A stretch of DNA of 64,000 nt from Atriophallophorus winterbourni (lineage: Eukaryota > Platyhelminthes > Trematoda > Plagiorchiida > Microphallidae): positions 43,082 to 107,081 of the forward strand of contig JACCGJ010015025.1 of NCBI GenBank assembly GCA_013407085.1, given 5' to 3'. How positions within the stretch are numbered: position 1 is the first letter of the stretch; every line of letters starts with the position of its first letter. The notes below the pieces were generated by a model. That model worked only from the letters and a program-made list of their open reading frames with translations, was not told the DNA's origin and did no database searches. Both the position numbers and the translations under genes were made by a program. This document shows, in pieces, positions 11,601 to 24,800 of this stretch.

Positions 11601-14600
11601 GTTAAAGGATAGAGTGTGTCCGCATCTCACTTTCCCGTCACACACATCAACCAATAGTTGTAGTGAATGTACTTCGGAAGACACAATACTATAGGTCAGA
11701 ATATTATCGCTTCTAATCCTCCTTCGGGTTAAGTCACAAATAACAAAACGTCTCAATCATTCGGTGTCCGAAACATTGCGATTGTTTCCTCGATAAAACT
11801 GTCAAAATGCGAATATCCGGGACATGAAAGAATGATCACATGATGGCAAAATGATATTCGAATATTTTGGAGTCTTCTTCAGTCTGTGATGTGTGCACGG
11901 TCCAGAATGCGCCATGAAAACCTGCAGCATTCGATACACACGCGTTGCATAACTTTATTTTTTGCTAAACCATAACTGTTTACCAACACTGCGGCACCAA
12001 TACCATTAGGCTCATGAAACCAGACAATTTTCAAACAATTCGGTTATTGATTTTATTACTTTGATTTAGAATTCAAGTAAAACGACAATTGTGAGTCAAT
12101 TTTTATCGTGTGACTTTATTTGCATTCTCTACAATTTGTTAGATTGGCGCCATTTGAGAAACGATGTGTCTAGATTAAACTATTCGATCGACATTAAATA
12201 AGCTTTTATATGTTCACAGTTACGGACAAAATCTTTTCTGATAATTATTCGTCAAATTCCATGAAAATAACATATCTGATGTTAGCGTCGTATTCCAATT
12301 TATCGCAGATATAACGTGACGTGAACCATATTTCATATCGATGTATTGCTTTATAGCGCGCATTTTACAGTCTCACACTTAATTTCATCATTTTATTGGA
12401 CACATAAGTTTTGTTAGTTCAGAGATCTCACGTTTTGTATTCACTCGATTGAAGAGGCGAAGAAGAAAGTAATACTATATCGATTATTTTTAATTGTTTC
12501 CGCGTGAAATTGTTACTGATTAATATAAATATTCCATTTTGTATACTAGCGTTTTGTTTGGAAATTAAGTGTTTGTCAATAATTTATATTTTCTGTATTT
12601 TTATCACATTCTACGTTATAAAATGCGAGATTATGAAAACTGAAGATTTATTTAGAATAGTTGCAAATGAACATGTTTATTTCGATTATTCTCGGATTTT
12701 CTGATTCGGTATACTTACTGAAATTGATTCGTATGGTGAACACTATTTATTGTCAAAAACTTCACTCACGACGTACCAATAAATGTCACATATCAAGCCA
12801 GTTATAAGTTGGTCAAATTATATGATGCGTACATTTAAGTCGCGTGTCACTTTCTCTGGGATGTTAGATGACCTAGTTTTGTGCTTTTCGTTAGACAACA
12901 AAATATTGGTTCTGTTCCGTTTGTACTCATCGTAAAAGCAGCACGATCGATATCTGCATCCCGAAAAAACCAGTGAATATGTTGTAGATAATTCGCATAT
13001 GAATGCAGTAAACACAGGAATTTGAATAAGATATTCCTAAATGTATGTATTTTATTACACGTAGCCCACACTCAACAAATGTGTTTTACCGCATCCACAT
13101 GCGCTTTGTTTGCACATGTGAATAAACCTGTTGTTTGCACTAAGATTTTCCAATATTAGACTTAATTTTCTATCTCAGAATACGAAAATGTTATTCAAGC
13201 ATGATTATCCAAGAGTGTGGATAACATGAATATGATATTACCGATCATCCTTAGAAAGGAAATTAAGAGGTTTCAGAGTTTTATTCGACAGATCACATCT
13301 AACACCAAGCATTTAATTGTTCAACAAATAAGCGAAAAATATAAAGATAATATCAGGCGCTCAATGGATTTTTACGAATAGTTTCATGTGCATAAATCAT
13401 AATTTCTTTTCTATTTTACGCAAGCTATACCGGTCGTTATACACGCATGTAAGTTTTTATTTTCATTAGCTTATTTTGAACTAAAAGCTTCTTATTTGTG
13501 AACAAATTATTTAAAATATTCTGCGTAAACATTTGTTGCGCATTTATTTTCAAATTTGAACGCCTAAATAAGAGTTTGAGCCCAAAGGAAATCTGCAATA
13601 TAATATTGTATTTTCAAGTTTATGCAAATTAGTTGTACTAAGCGTACTTGTTCAAGATAACCCGGAATATTTTGCTTCTGCAGCGGAGTTATGATCTGAT
13701 ATGGCCGTTTGCTTTGAATGATTGTGTTTTGGGTTTTTTTGTTAAGTATCTGATTAATAGCGGACTCAACGGAAATGAAATATTTGCGTGTAGAATTTCG
13801 TCGTCAAATGTATTTTTATTCATAAAATTATTCATTTTTCATTGAACGTGGCAAATATAAACATATTTTGGACAAAAGGTCACCTGGATTAATTTTCACA
13901 GTGAGACGTTAATATGAAGAACAAGCACGATAATATTAATTAGAATTAAGCGTGTATGACTTTTCTTTTGCTAAAGCAAATTTTCGTGAAAATATTTCAA
14001 TAAAATCATAAGTTAATATTTTATAAAAATGTTGGAATCAAAAGTCTCAGCTTCGCCGACGAACCACATTTGGTTCTGTCTACAAGCGGCATTGAAATAC
14101 AACGGATGTTGTGGAGAGAATTAGAGAATGTTCAACTTGGATGATTTTCCTTATTATATTGGCTTAGCGTCCATCTGAAATTTTACCGACTTGGAAAATT
14201 GAACGAAGCATTTGATAATTTAAAAAAACGTGAATTATATAATGAGTACTGATGGTAAAATAGCTTTTATTGACAATAAAAATATTCAGGCAATTCTATG
14301 TAGGGAACTGCTGATGGATATATGGGAATAACAGAAAATATTAGGGCAACTGTATCTTCGGAACGCCTGATTTATAAAAGATTAGGTTTCGTAGCTGAAT
14401 TGTGTCATGATTCACAGAATGTTTTCAATACTCACGCATAATTTGAAGAATAGTTTTTATGTAGTCTATCATTATGTTCATCTTCTGGGAATAAAATGCA
14501 GTGTGTAAACAACATTTTTAACACTTTAAGCTGAAAACTGATAACCATAGATATATTTGGGAATGAACGTTTGTTAAAGGTATTTTTAATACAACGATAT

Positions 14601-17600
14601 ACTAACTTCTTACTACTTATTATTTCCTAATGCTTTCAGCTATGCAGACCTGGCAGTGCCTCTGTGAGTCGACATTTTGTTCTCATTGAGTATTTTAGTC
14701 ACTCCCAACATTAGCCTCATTTCAATGTCAATCCTGTAACGCTACGAACGGCTCATAATTTTGATCAAAACATGCAAAGCATTTCAAATGACTCATGAAA
14801 ACGCGACAATTTTGCATACATACTGTTTCGAAAAAATGGGATATTTTGCACCCGTCATAAACCGTGTTGTCAATTCCATTGGCGATATATTGGCATCAAA
14901 TAATGTAGGAAAAAGCTCATTTACATGCATTTCCAACAAACGCACTCACCCTACGACGGGTTTCGTGCTGATTGCACTCCGCACATAGTGGCGGTATTAA
15001 CATGATCCGCATGCGGTTAAAACTGTCGCGCTTTAATGCCAATGTTGGATTAGTTTGGTATATATTCCAGTACAAAAGCGCAAATTGTTTACTATTCTTT
15101 CACGGTTTCAATCGCATGCGGATTATGATCTCACTGTCACTACTTGATGAGTGAACTCAGCACGAAACCGGTTGAGGTGAGTGTTTATGTGTAATGGAAA
15201 TGGTATCACACTTTGAAACGTGTGAATTATTCACGACATCGCTGCATGCATTTCAATATCTGTTGTCCTTTCCAGCAAATCTTCTAACCGCATTTGACGA
15301 GTGGAAGGGGCAGTTGGATAGATAAGATTGCCTTCACGCTTGTAACTTGGAAATTTCCAGAAATTTCACACAGTCAAACGCCATCTACGTCGTCCGAAGC
15401 TTTAGGTTGCAGCAATCTGTGGTACATTTCAATAGTTGTTGTGGATCTAGTTATCAAGTCGCCACACATGAGTTATAGTAAACGGAGCGCTTTCGAATAT
15501 GAATACAGCGGAGTTTATCGCGGATCTGTTCTATTTCCGATTCATCTCCCTATCTTTATAAATTATTTACCACTCTCATTTCTCGTCAAAATAATTCTCT
15601 TCGTGGATGATGTGGAGATGTTGATGCGAATGAATTGAGCAGAAGACTGCGAGAAAGTGCAAATGTTTTGGCGGAACGTATCCGCTTGGGAAGCTGTTAA
15701 TGATGTGACATTCATCACACGGAAACCCAATTGACTCCACATTCGCCAAATCATGTCTTCAACATATTGACTATTGGACTATAACTCGTGGAATCCTGAA
15801 TAGCACGGTTCACTGCCTGAATGTATATCGACAGGCAGAATATCTTGCTCTCTTCAATAAAGTATAACACAGCACAACAATGCTAACAACGTTTTTTGCG
15901 ATTTTCCGTACACCGTAAGATTGCGACGTCTAGGTCTATGCGACATTGCTCAAATGAGGATACGGAGCATAATTTCTCTTGTCCATAGAATTGTGACTAC
16001 CGAAACACATCCACTATGGCAATTGATTCAAGTGTTCAATGGGAAAGCGACCCTTGGACATATCTTATCCCATTGTATCGCAAGCTTTCGTATTGACGGC
16101 CGAATCACTTTCAACCGTACTTGCAATATTTTTTTGAAATTCATTACTTCAACTCTTGCAGGTGTTTTTATAAATTAATTAGATTTTAACCTAAAATCCT
16201 TGGAATCTCGAATACTTAAATTATGGTAATCGTAAACCTACCATAGTTTAATAGCTGACTTGTTTCATAAATGATGTGTTGCTTTCTGAACAAAATTGGA
16301 TAAGAAAACATCTTCATTTGTGTGACATTTCATACGTCCCAGACATAAAGAAAATATATATTTCGCGAAATATACGGCATGTTAACCGTTGAAGCTTTAC
16401 TTTATTGAAGGCAGACTAACCTTTTGGTTACATTGAAATTCAGGGTGAATAAACTTTGCAGTATATTTCTCATTGTGCAATCGTTTGACATAAGCAGAAT
16501 AATGACTCAAACATATACAGCTTATTTTGCTAGCATTACTCTGCCTGACTAATGCATTTTTCGCTATTGAATTTAAAGGCTCGATTTGGGAAGACAGCTG
16601 TGAGTTCCAAAATAACATTATTGTTAGTATACCGGTAAGCTTTATTAAATTTATGAAAAAAAGCAATATTTAAATGATATCATTTATCTGAGGACCATGT
16701 AATGTTTTAATGGAGATTTTTTCGTATGCGCGAAACCACCATCAATAATCGAATCCAACAGAAGGGCGGCTGCCTTGGCTGACAGAGTCTAACATTACGA
16801 ATAATCGATGTATATGTTTTATCGAAACAGTCAGTGACATATAATACTGAAAACTATTTGAATCATAAATACGCGATTTATTCTTTTGTTAAAAGTTAAA
16901 TTCCGGGATATTGGGAATATACTTTCAATCCTTTTCGGGTAGTAATGCTAAATGATGCGGCACAATCTTGAGGCATTCAGTATGTTCGTGTGTCAATCTA
17001 TACAGTGAAAATAAGGTGGCAAGTTAGACAGACTGATCTAATACCAATATGAAGGTTCGGTTTAGAATCCACTGCACTTGCCCCCTTTTAATAATGCGTT
17101 TGAAACTGCTCTTCATTAAACCTTGGTTTGAATTGAGTAAAGATACTGTTTTTAGAATGTAGCAACGTCCGGATGGTGATTTTGATATGTGGTCTTGAAT
17201 CGTCGTCTTAAATAAGCACCTATCCAAATCCGTGGAAAAAGAAATCATTCAGTTGGAGTAGCCTTCTTGTGTTATTCCCCCTGGTGTGTGTTCAGCTACT
17301 CTTTATTTTCCCGTTATATATATTTTGAGATTCATTTAAATCCTTTTTCCTTAATCGCAGTGTTTTGATCGCAGATGATGTGTAAGTTTTTGAAATTGTT
17401 TTTTTACACGATCTACTGTATTTCATGATCAACTGTGAAATTTCACGCATTCGTTTACAGTCGCAACATAACAGTATCTAGGTAAGTATACTGACAGTAA
17501 TTTATTTTATGTTGGTAGTATGAACAAACCAAATTTATAAAAGAACTGACTAATTCGAAGACGGTTTATTAATTAAGACTTCGAGAAATTTTGTTTGGAC

Positions 17601-20600
17601 ACAGGAAGTCAAGAATTCAATGCCTAGAAGGATTCAAAGCGGAAATTTTTTTCAGTCTTTTGGATTTAAATGAATACATACATAGGCAAACTTGTATGAA
17701 AATATACATGCATACATACGTACATACACACATATATACAATATGCCTATATAAATATATACATTACGAAGGCTTTCATACATGCATTGATGCGTAAATT
17801 CATACATACATGAATTCATACAGTTATGTTCATTATTATACATAAATAAGTATGCTGTTCCACTGAACTAATAATAATATTATAATATTCGATGTATTCT
17901 CGATCTACAGTTTGCCTGATCAATAGTAAGTTGCAGTAATTAAGTACATCCTATGCTTCTGTTGCATAAAAATTAATAAAATACGTTCATCGTATTTGGG
18001 TTCATCATGTCTAATGCCGTCAAGTATTGAATAAAAATGCTTTTCAAAGCATTTCTAAAGTAAATGAACGAATACTTTGGATTAAGTGGGATATTTGAGT
18101 TTATATTGATGCTTCAAATCGGCATTTGACCAACGCGTTTTTCAATTTATTCATTTGGCTCATCTCCTAAAGATGTACCCCTTCAAGATATCCACACTTC
18201 GTTTGATAGAAAATCTGATATCTTATTCAAAAGATTTTTTATGAATCATTCATGCATCATTGTATATAAAAGCTCACTACATTTACCAGTGAAGCTGTTT
18301 CGGTGTATAAACCTATTACGCCGATGAAAGAGTATTTCAATCAAGTGTTTGCTTCCGCGAAGATATTTTTTTGAAATTCGTGTCGAGCAAACCATGGCTA
18401 TCAATATTACCCCATGTAGTGTTCTTCGTAGTGAATGACATCTTCATGTTTATAATGAAATTATTTTTGAACTCTTTGCGAATTTTACCAATTAATGTCT
18501 AATTTCATTACATTTTTAGCATTGAGGAACTAAGATCGCAATAGTGAGTTGTTAGAGAACTTCATTCCTTTTCGAGATTCATCATTCATTCCTACACAAT
18601 ACTTAATGAAATACATTCAATTTACTAAAAACAGCGATGGGATCATTGAATCCATGTAAGTTGAATTGATCAAGTAATCTGAAATCATTGAACCTCATAT
18701 AATTATCGAATAATTCTATGTTGTACATCAGGAAAATAGCTGTGAATGAACTGTGAGTAATTCGTTATATGTACACCATCAATAAACCGTCTTCTTGAAT
18801 GAAATTGCGTTAGAAATCCGTGCTTACTACTCGAGTTTGACGTATCATCAAGTCTTCTAATTAAGTAGGTGATTTAGATTATTGACAGCAAGATAAGCAT
18901 GAAATAATTTATTTAAAAACAGTCTATCAGAATCAATTTGAAGTACGCAATATTTGAATAATAGCATCTAATCATATTCTAATTTTGGCTAATTAGAACT
19001 GTGCGTTCGACTAAAAGGTTTCAAATTCACAAAGAATTCTGAGATGCTCAAACAATCACAGGTTAAAAAAGGAAGTATTTCATCTTGATGTCTGTCATGC
19101 ATTCCTACACAAAACTGAATAAACTCCATTCAATTTAGTCAAAACAGCGATCGGATCTTCAAATCCATGTAAGTCGAATTCATCTAATGATCCGAAAACA
19201 TTAAACCTCATATAATCATCGAATGTTTCTATGTTTTACATTAGGAATAGAGCTCTGTATGAACTTTTAGTAATTCGTTATATGAAAACCACCAATAAAC
19301 GGTATTCGTAAATTAAATTTTAATGTTTTACAGCTTTTTGAATGACTAAGCATTCTGATTCGGTAGGAACAATCTCACCCGCAGCGGATGCAACGATGGG
19401 CAGAACTCTGTTGTAGGGCGTAAGTTACACGCCGGCGGCGTGATCTGCGTTTAGCATCCAAGAGCTGTATCTGCTCCTCCCCAGCATGCAGATTCATAAT
19501 AATTAGAGATTCATCAAAGCATTCAGTAAAACGTTTTCATGTTTTTTATGTTTAACATGAATATTGGAGTATGAAATTTAACCAGATTTCTAAGAGGAAT
19601 TTTAACTAGATCAGGATACTCAAAAACGATTGTCAAACATGTATATGTAGGACGACCAATGTTGGTTATTCATGAGAACTGTGAATGCTACATATGTTTG
19701 TTTGGGTCTTTTTTGTGTGCCACATGTTAATGAATAAAGATATGCAAGATGAAGCTTTATCGATAGAATGAGCATTTGTGACTATTTTTTCGAAGATTTA
19801 GTGCAAAAACTATTGTCGTATATATTACATTATCAGCTATATGCATACATCGTCATTCATGGTATTATAATTTACCTATACTAGTAACCACTTTGTTTGA
19901 TTTATAAGATTGTTAACTTGTCATTTTTTTCGATTCGGCGAAAAGATTAATGAAATTTGAATATATTTCCTCTCAGTACTACCGAAACACTTCGAGCATT
20001 GACAGGACAAGATGCGTGAGTATCCTCAAATTTAGCGTATATCTGACTTCATATTCATCAACTAATTACGTTCAAATGTTTTTTTCACAGATTTGATCTA
20101 CGTAAAGAGTTGTATGTTCTGTTATCTCTTTTAACGAACTTAATTGAGATACATTCATATTCATTAACAATGCTGAAATTATACTCTCAATTTTATTCAT
20201 AATGATGTTCATAATATTCATAATTCTGATTTACCTTAAGTATCAAATCCGAAGCTGCTATTATCCGTTCTATCAACGCCATCGCGCGTTCACTGTGAAT
20301 AGATAAATGTATAACATGCTTGATTTTTGATAACGAATTGTTAAAGTCTTCATATGTTGTGGTGCACACATCTCCTTTATTTAAACAATACCGGTTTCTG
20401 GTTGATTGCTATTGCCAGGTGTAGACAGTAAGATCAGCTTTACTGAGTCTTGGCATAGTGGTATAGTTATAATCATGTAGCTGTTGAATCATATTTTTCA
20501 AAGTAAACTTATATAAACGTTTTAACGTTCATTGATGTACACCTAATTATTTCCAGTATTACACTTCAACACAATTAGTGAGTCTTCTGCAAATCAATTT

Positions 20601-21789
20601 TCGTTTAAATGTCTTTTGTCTCCATGGAGTTAGTTCGATATATATTTCTTTCCAATATTGGGAGCGAGATTTCCATGATAGTTTAATATATAATTATTTA
20701 TATTGACCGATAGTCAACATTATTTGACACAAAATATGAGCAACAATTTTAACGTGACAATAGCATATAGAATCTCAATATTCCCCAATTTAATTCAGTA
20801 TATTCAATAACAAGAGATATTCGGCATCCGTTTCCTTATCATATGCATATATAAATTTTCCGAGGCTTACATTATTTCGGGTGTAGAGAGATATTCAACT
20901 TAGAGCCAGTCAACACAATTATTTCTCCGGGCGAATAAAAACAAAACTTAGATTCATCATTTTGCAAAATCCTAATGAGTACCTTCGATTTGAACAAACG
21001 AACGCCAATATGATTTTGTAATATGGCATATGAATCAAATTCATGATTTCGAATTAGTACAATTCCAGATTGCAAACTAATTTAGCCAACGAATTCATAC
21101 ACAATGATAAACGAATTTAAAGCGCAGTTTATGGAGTAGCATGTAATGAGAAAACATTGTAGACGTGAACAAAATTAATTATTGAGCTTTATATGGCTAT
21201 TGGTGAGTGGTAACGAGAAAGTTAAAATGTTGTGAATGAGAATTACAATTGTAATGAATGAAAAGATAAGTTTTCACTTTGATAAATCTGAAGTGTTTAG
21301 AATGCTGCACTTTTTTAACAAAAGGATTATTCGTTTTCTACAACAAACATAACAAATCGGAATTATCGACATGCTGGACCGAAAAAAATTCGCTGAAATA
21401 AATATTGAAATGAAATTTCCCTTAGATGAGGCTTTAACAAATTTTTGTAATGAAGTCATCTATATTTTCGAATGCTTAGTTACAAAAGCCTTGTATCATA
21501 TTCTTACGTTTTAATTGCAGCTCTGACATATGGAATGCAATGTGAGTTGTAACAAATGACTTGGAGCAAAATAGCATCTGAATTTATGTACATTTTCTAT
21601 ATCAATATTTGATATATTAGTGGATTGTTCTGGAACATATTATTTCAATACCAAATGTACTAAACAAAATGGGTAGCATGAATAGATAAATTATTATTTT
21701 CGTTTCGAAGACATTGTTACACTGAACAATAAATCCACCAATAGTATGATAAATATTGTAACGAATTGACATGATATTTCGATTTTCCG

Positions 21790-21829
<40 letters not shown>

Positions 21830-24800
21830 CCCATTGATTTGAGTGCAAGTGGGGACACATCGCTCGTATTTCGTGGACATCTTGTAATCAAAGATCTAGA
21901 GATAAATGCTTTACAATACGATTCTCTTTCCTAAATTAAATTAAATTAAAATAATTCTTGATAGTTTTGCCTTTCATCTGATTTAAATGTTACTACGTGA
22001 ACGATTTATTCGGTATTTTAAAAAGTTTGTATTTTCATGTTAAATTTAGAATCGCTAATCGAACTCAGTTTATATTGTGATCATGTGACGTTTATTTTTT
22101 CGAAAATAATCATGTTTGAACCAATTTCTTTTTCACTTTTAATTCCTAATAACCACTTAAAAAGCAATTTTACAATATTCTTTCAATCTGTTTCCAGGAA
22201 AGCGGTGGTGTATAAAAAGTGAGTCATTATCAACTCTGTAATCATAATCTGTAGATAATTTCGTACCCTCTCATGAATACCAAGTTTTGTTTTCCGAAAT
22301 CATCCGGTAACATACTGTATTGTTACTATAAATGTTTAATTGAGGCATACTAATTAAAATTTATTGGCATTTCTCTACAAAACTGCTATAATTAAACGTT
22401 TCCCGTTCAATTCACAGGAATGGTAATCCAGATTTGTGAGTTATTATTTCAACTCTCATATTGTACTTGTCAATATTGACTTGGTATCAAGTGACTCATT
22501 TGTGCTTACCTGATTGTACCGTAATTTCACCCAATATTCACACGAATCTGGGTAAAATTAATCTGCTCATTAATTACACATATTCAAAAAACATATTTTC
22601 CAGCAGTAATTAAATTAAGACAGGCTTATCGATATAAGCATTTCAGCGATGTATTTACAACGTACGCTCCTATGTTATTATTAAGATCGAATGGTATAAC
22701 GTGAAGATATCACCAAGCATTGAGCCAATAAATATGTGCTCACTCAAATACCGAGTTGCCATGTCATATGTAAGAGAGTAGACAATCAAAAATTCATTCA
22801 CGAAATCATACTGCATCCAGCGCAATAATAACCTCTGTTCAATTGAATTCGAATTCGGATGCCGCCAGATTCGACATTTCCGTAACTTGAAATGTATATT
22901 TGAAATTTTAAAGTTAGATACCTTGAATCAAATGCTACTCACAGAATGAATAATAATTAATTCTACCGCAACTGTAGAAAGTTGAGAATAAATTTACACC
23001 AAATAAAATAATTTTACTTTTTTGTTTTTCGATTTTAGTTTAATTGCGGAAAACTCGACGTGAGTTTTATTTAGTGAAATTCAATCATAGAGAAATGTTC
23101 TAATATCATGAGTTTACATTAGTTTTCTGATCAGCAGTTCACATTTTGCTTAAATATAGATAGATGATTGAGTTCAAGTAAATATCTTAGTGTACAGCCG
23201 GAGCAAATATGACAATTTGTTCCGGAATAGGATTTCGTGAGATTCAAAGTAGATCTGTTTGCTATTTACACTCTTATTCCGAAACCTAGTAGTGTTTTCT
23301 TGATTTATAATGCTATTTCGCAAATAATGTGTTATAAATTATTTCATTTTACAGAATAACCGACCTCTATAAACGGTAACTATACTATTCACTATTTTAA
23401 AATAAGCTACAACTTTCTGGATTTTACATTTTCTGGATGTTACATTTCAGATTTTTTCAAAGCATATCCTCGTAAGTATACAAAATTTCCTGTCATATTA
23501 CAATAGAAAATAATGTGACAACTTCTGATATATTTGTCCACACTGTTACTCATAACACAGCGAAGAAGAAAATTTGGTTTTGTGAGTTTCCTATTTGCAG
23601 ATATTCAAATTAATTGATAATATAAGTTTATAACTGATCATAAAAATATGTAATATATTTGAAGTGGAACACAAATCTACAAATAATTGTAGATTTGAAA
23701 ACGAAATTAAAACCAATTCCTCGTTATTTAGTTGTTGAAGTATTTCAACTATATTTTCCAGAATGGTAATGCTGCAAGAACTGTGAGTATTTTATTTCAT
23801 CCATCCATATTTATGTTTCAAGCGATAAATATTAACGGTACATGTTATATATAGCAAAAATGTAATAATCTTTGACGCGATTATCTCAAATCTTCACGCA
23901 AAACAAATATGAAGCGAACATCTTTAAAAAGTATTAGAAATGTATCGTGAAATTCTTACAACCATTATACATTATGACCACCGGCACAACGCGTGTGGGC
24001 ATAAGTAATTGAATTTTTTTCGTGCCAACCTTATCCAACAGTTGGTTAAAGTTTGAAACTATTTATAATCTGTATTCCCAGCATGGATTCCGAAGTGAAA
24101 AAGTGAGTTCACGTCGATTCAAAAACGGCCAATCTATAATTCAGACTCTACTTTCTACAACATATTTTAATAAGCAGTGTAAAGAAAACATTTTTGGTTA
24201 AGCATTATTCGGGACTATATGGAGGTATTTGCGAAACATTATAATTCTGTCCGTTAGATAAAATCTTATTTAGACGAAGCAATCACGGCAACATGCTTAT
24301 CATTACCATGCGCTTCTTCAAAAAATTACAAATGGTGGTTAACTACGTAAATTCTCACTAACTAGTACGATTATGCCTGACGTTACTGTGGAATTGTATG
24401 ACAATCGATATAACTTTCCTACTTTAATCTCAAGGATTACAGAATTTAAGGATATATGTTTAAACAGTCGAGGTTTACAACAGCACAGGATTACGTTATG
24501 GATGAAAATGTGAAAAATATAATAGCATAAAAGGGATAGAGGATATAAAATATAAGGCTCACGAATGATGTTCTTTAGTATGTGTAAGTCCAATTTCACG
24601 TTAAACACCGCGAATGAAGGAGCGTCTACCACATATTTTGATAGGTTATTCCAAAGAAATATAGCACGTATGACAAAAAATGGCGCTGACAATTATTACT
24701 GGAATTTGGGACGTTAAAGGATAGAGTGTGTCCGCATCTCACTTTCCCGTCACACACATCAACCAATAGTTGTAGTGAATGTACTTCGGAAGACACAATA

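Larger units (their letters stand above)
5955..19327 (+). repeat. Tandem unit 1 of the micro-exon block (13.4 kb)
   Basis: Starts at the phrase atgttttacagctttttgaatg, which recurs at the start of units 2 and 3. Contains microexons 1-23, a minus-strand and a plus-strand LINE relic, a MITE-like element and an (AAT)n tract. Most of its length from about 7,100 on is nearly identical to unit 2. Confidence 0.9.

Noticed and set aside
13020..13046. 25-nt AG/GT candidate near 13,020
   Set aside because: Length is not 3n in any unit.
15165..15183. gaggtgagtg as a splice donor
   Set aside because: It is the right end of the MITE-like inverted repeat and has no acceptor at a 3n distance.
16633..16639. 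7-nt candidate before gtaagc after microexon 16
   Set aside because: Not a multiple of three and would shift the frame of all later exons.
18255..18420. TATATAAAAG with a following ATG as an internal promoter and first exon
   Set aside because: The short frame is not kept in unit 3, has no signal peptide and no suitable donor.
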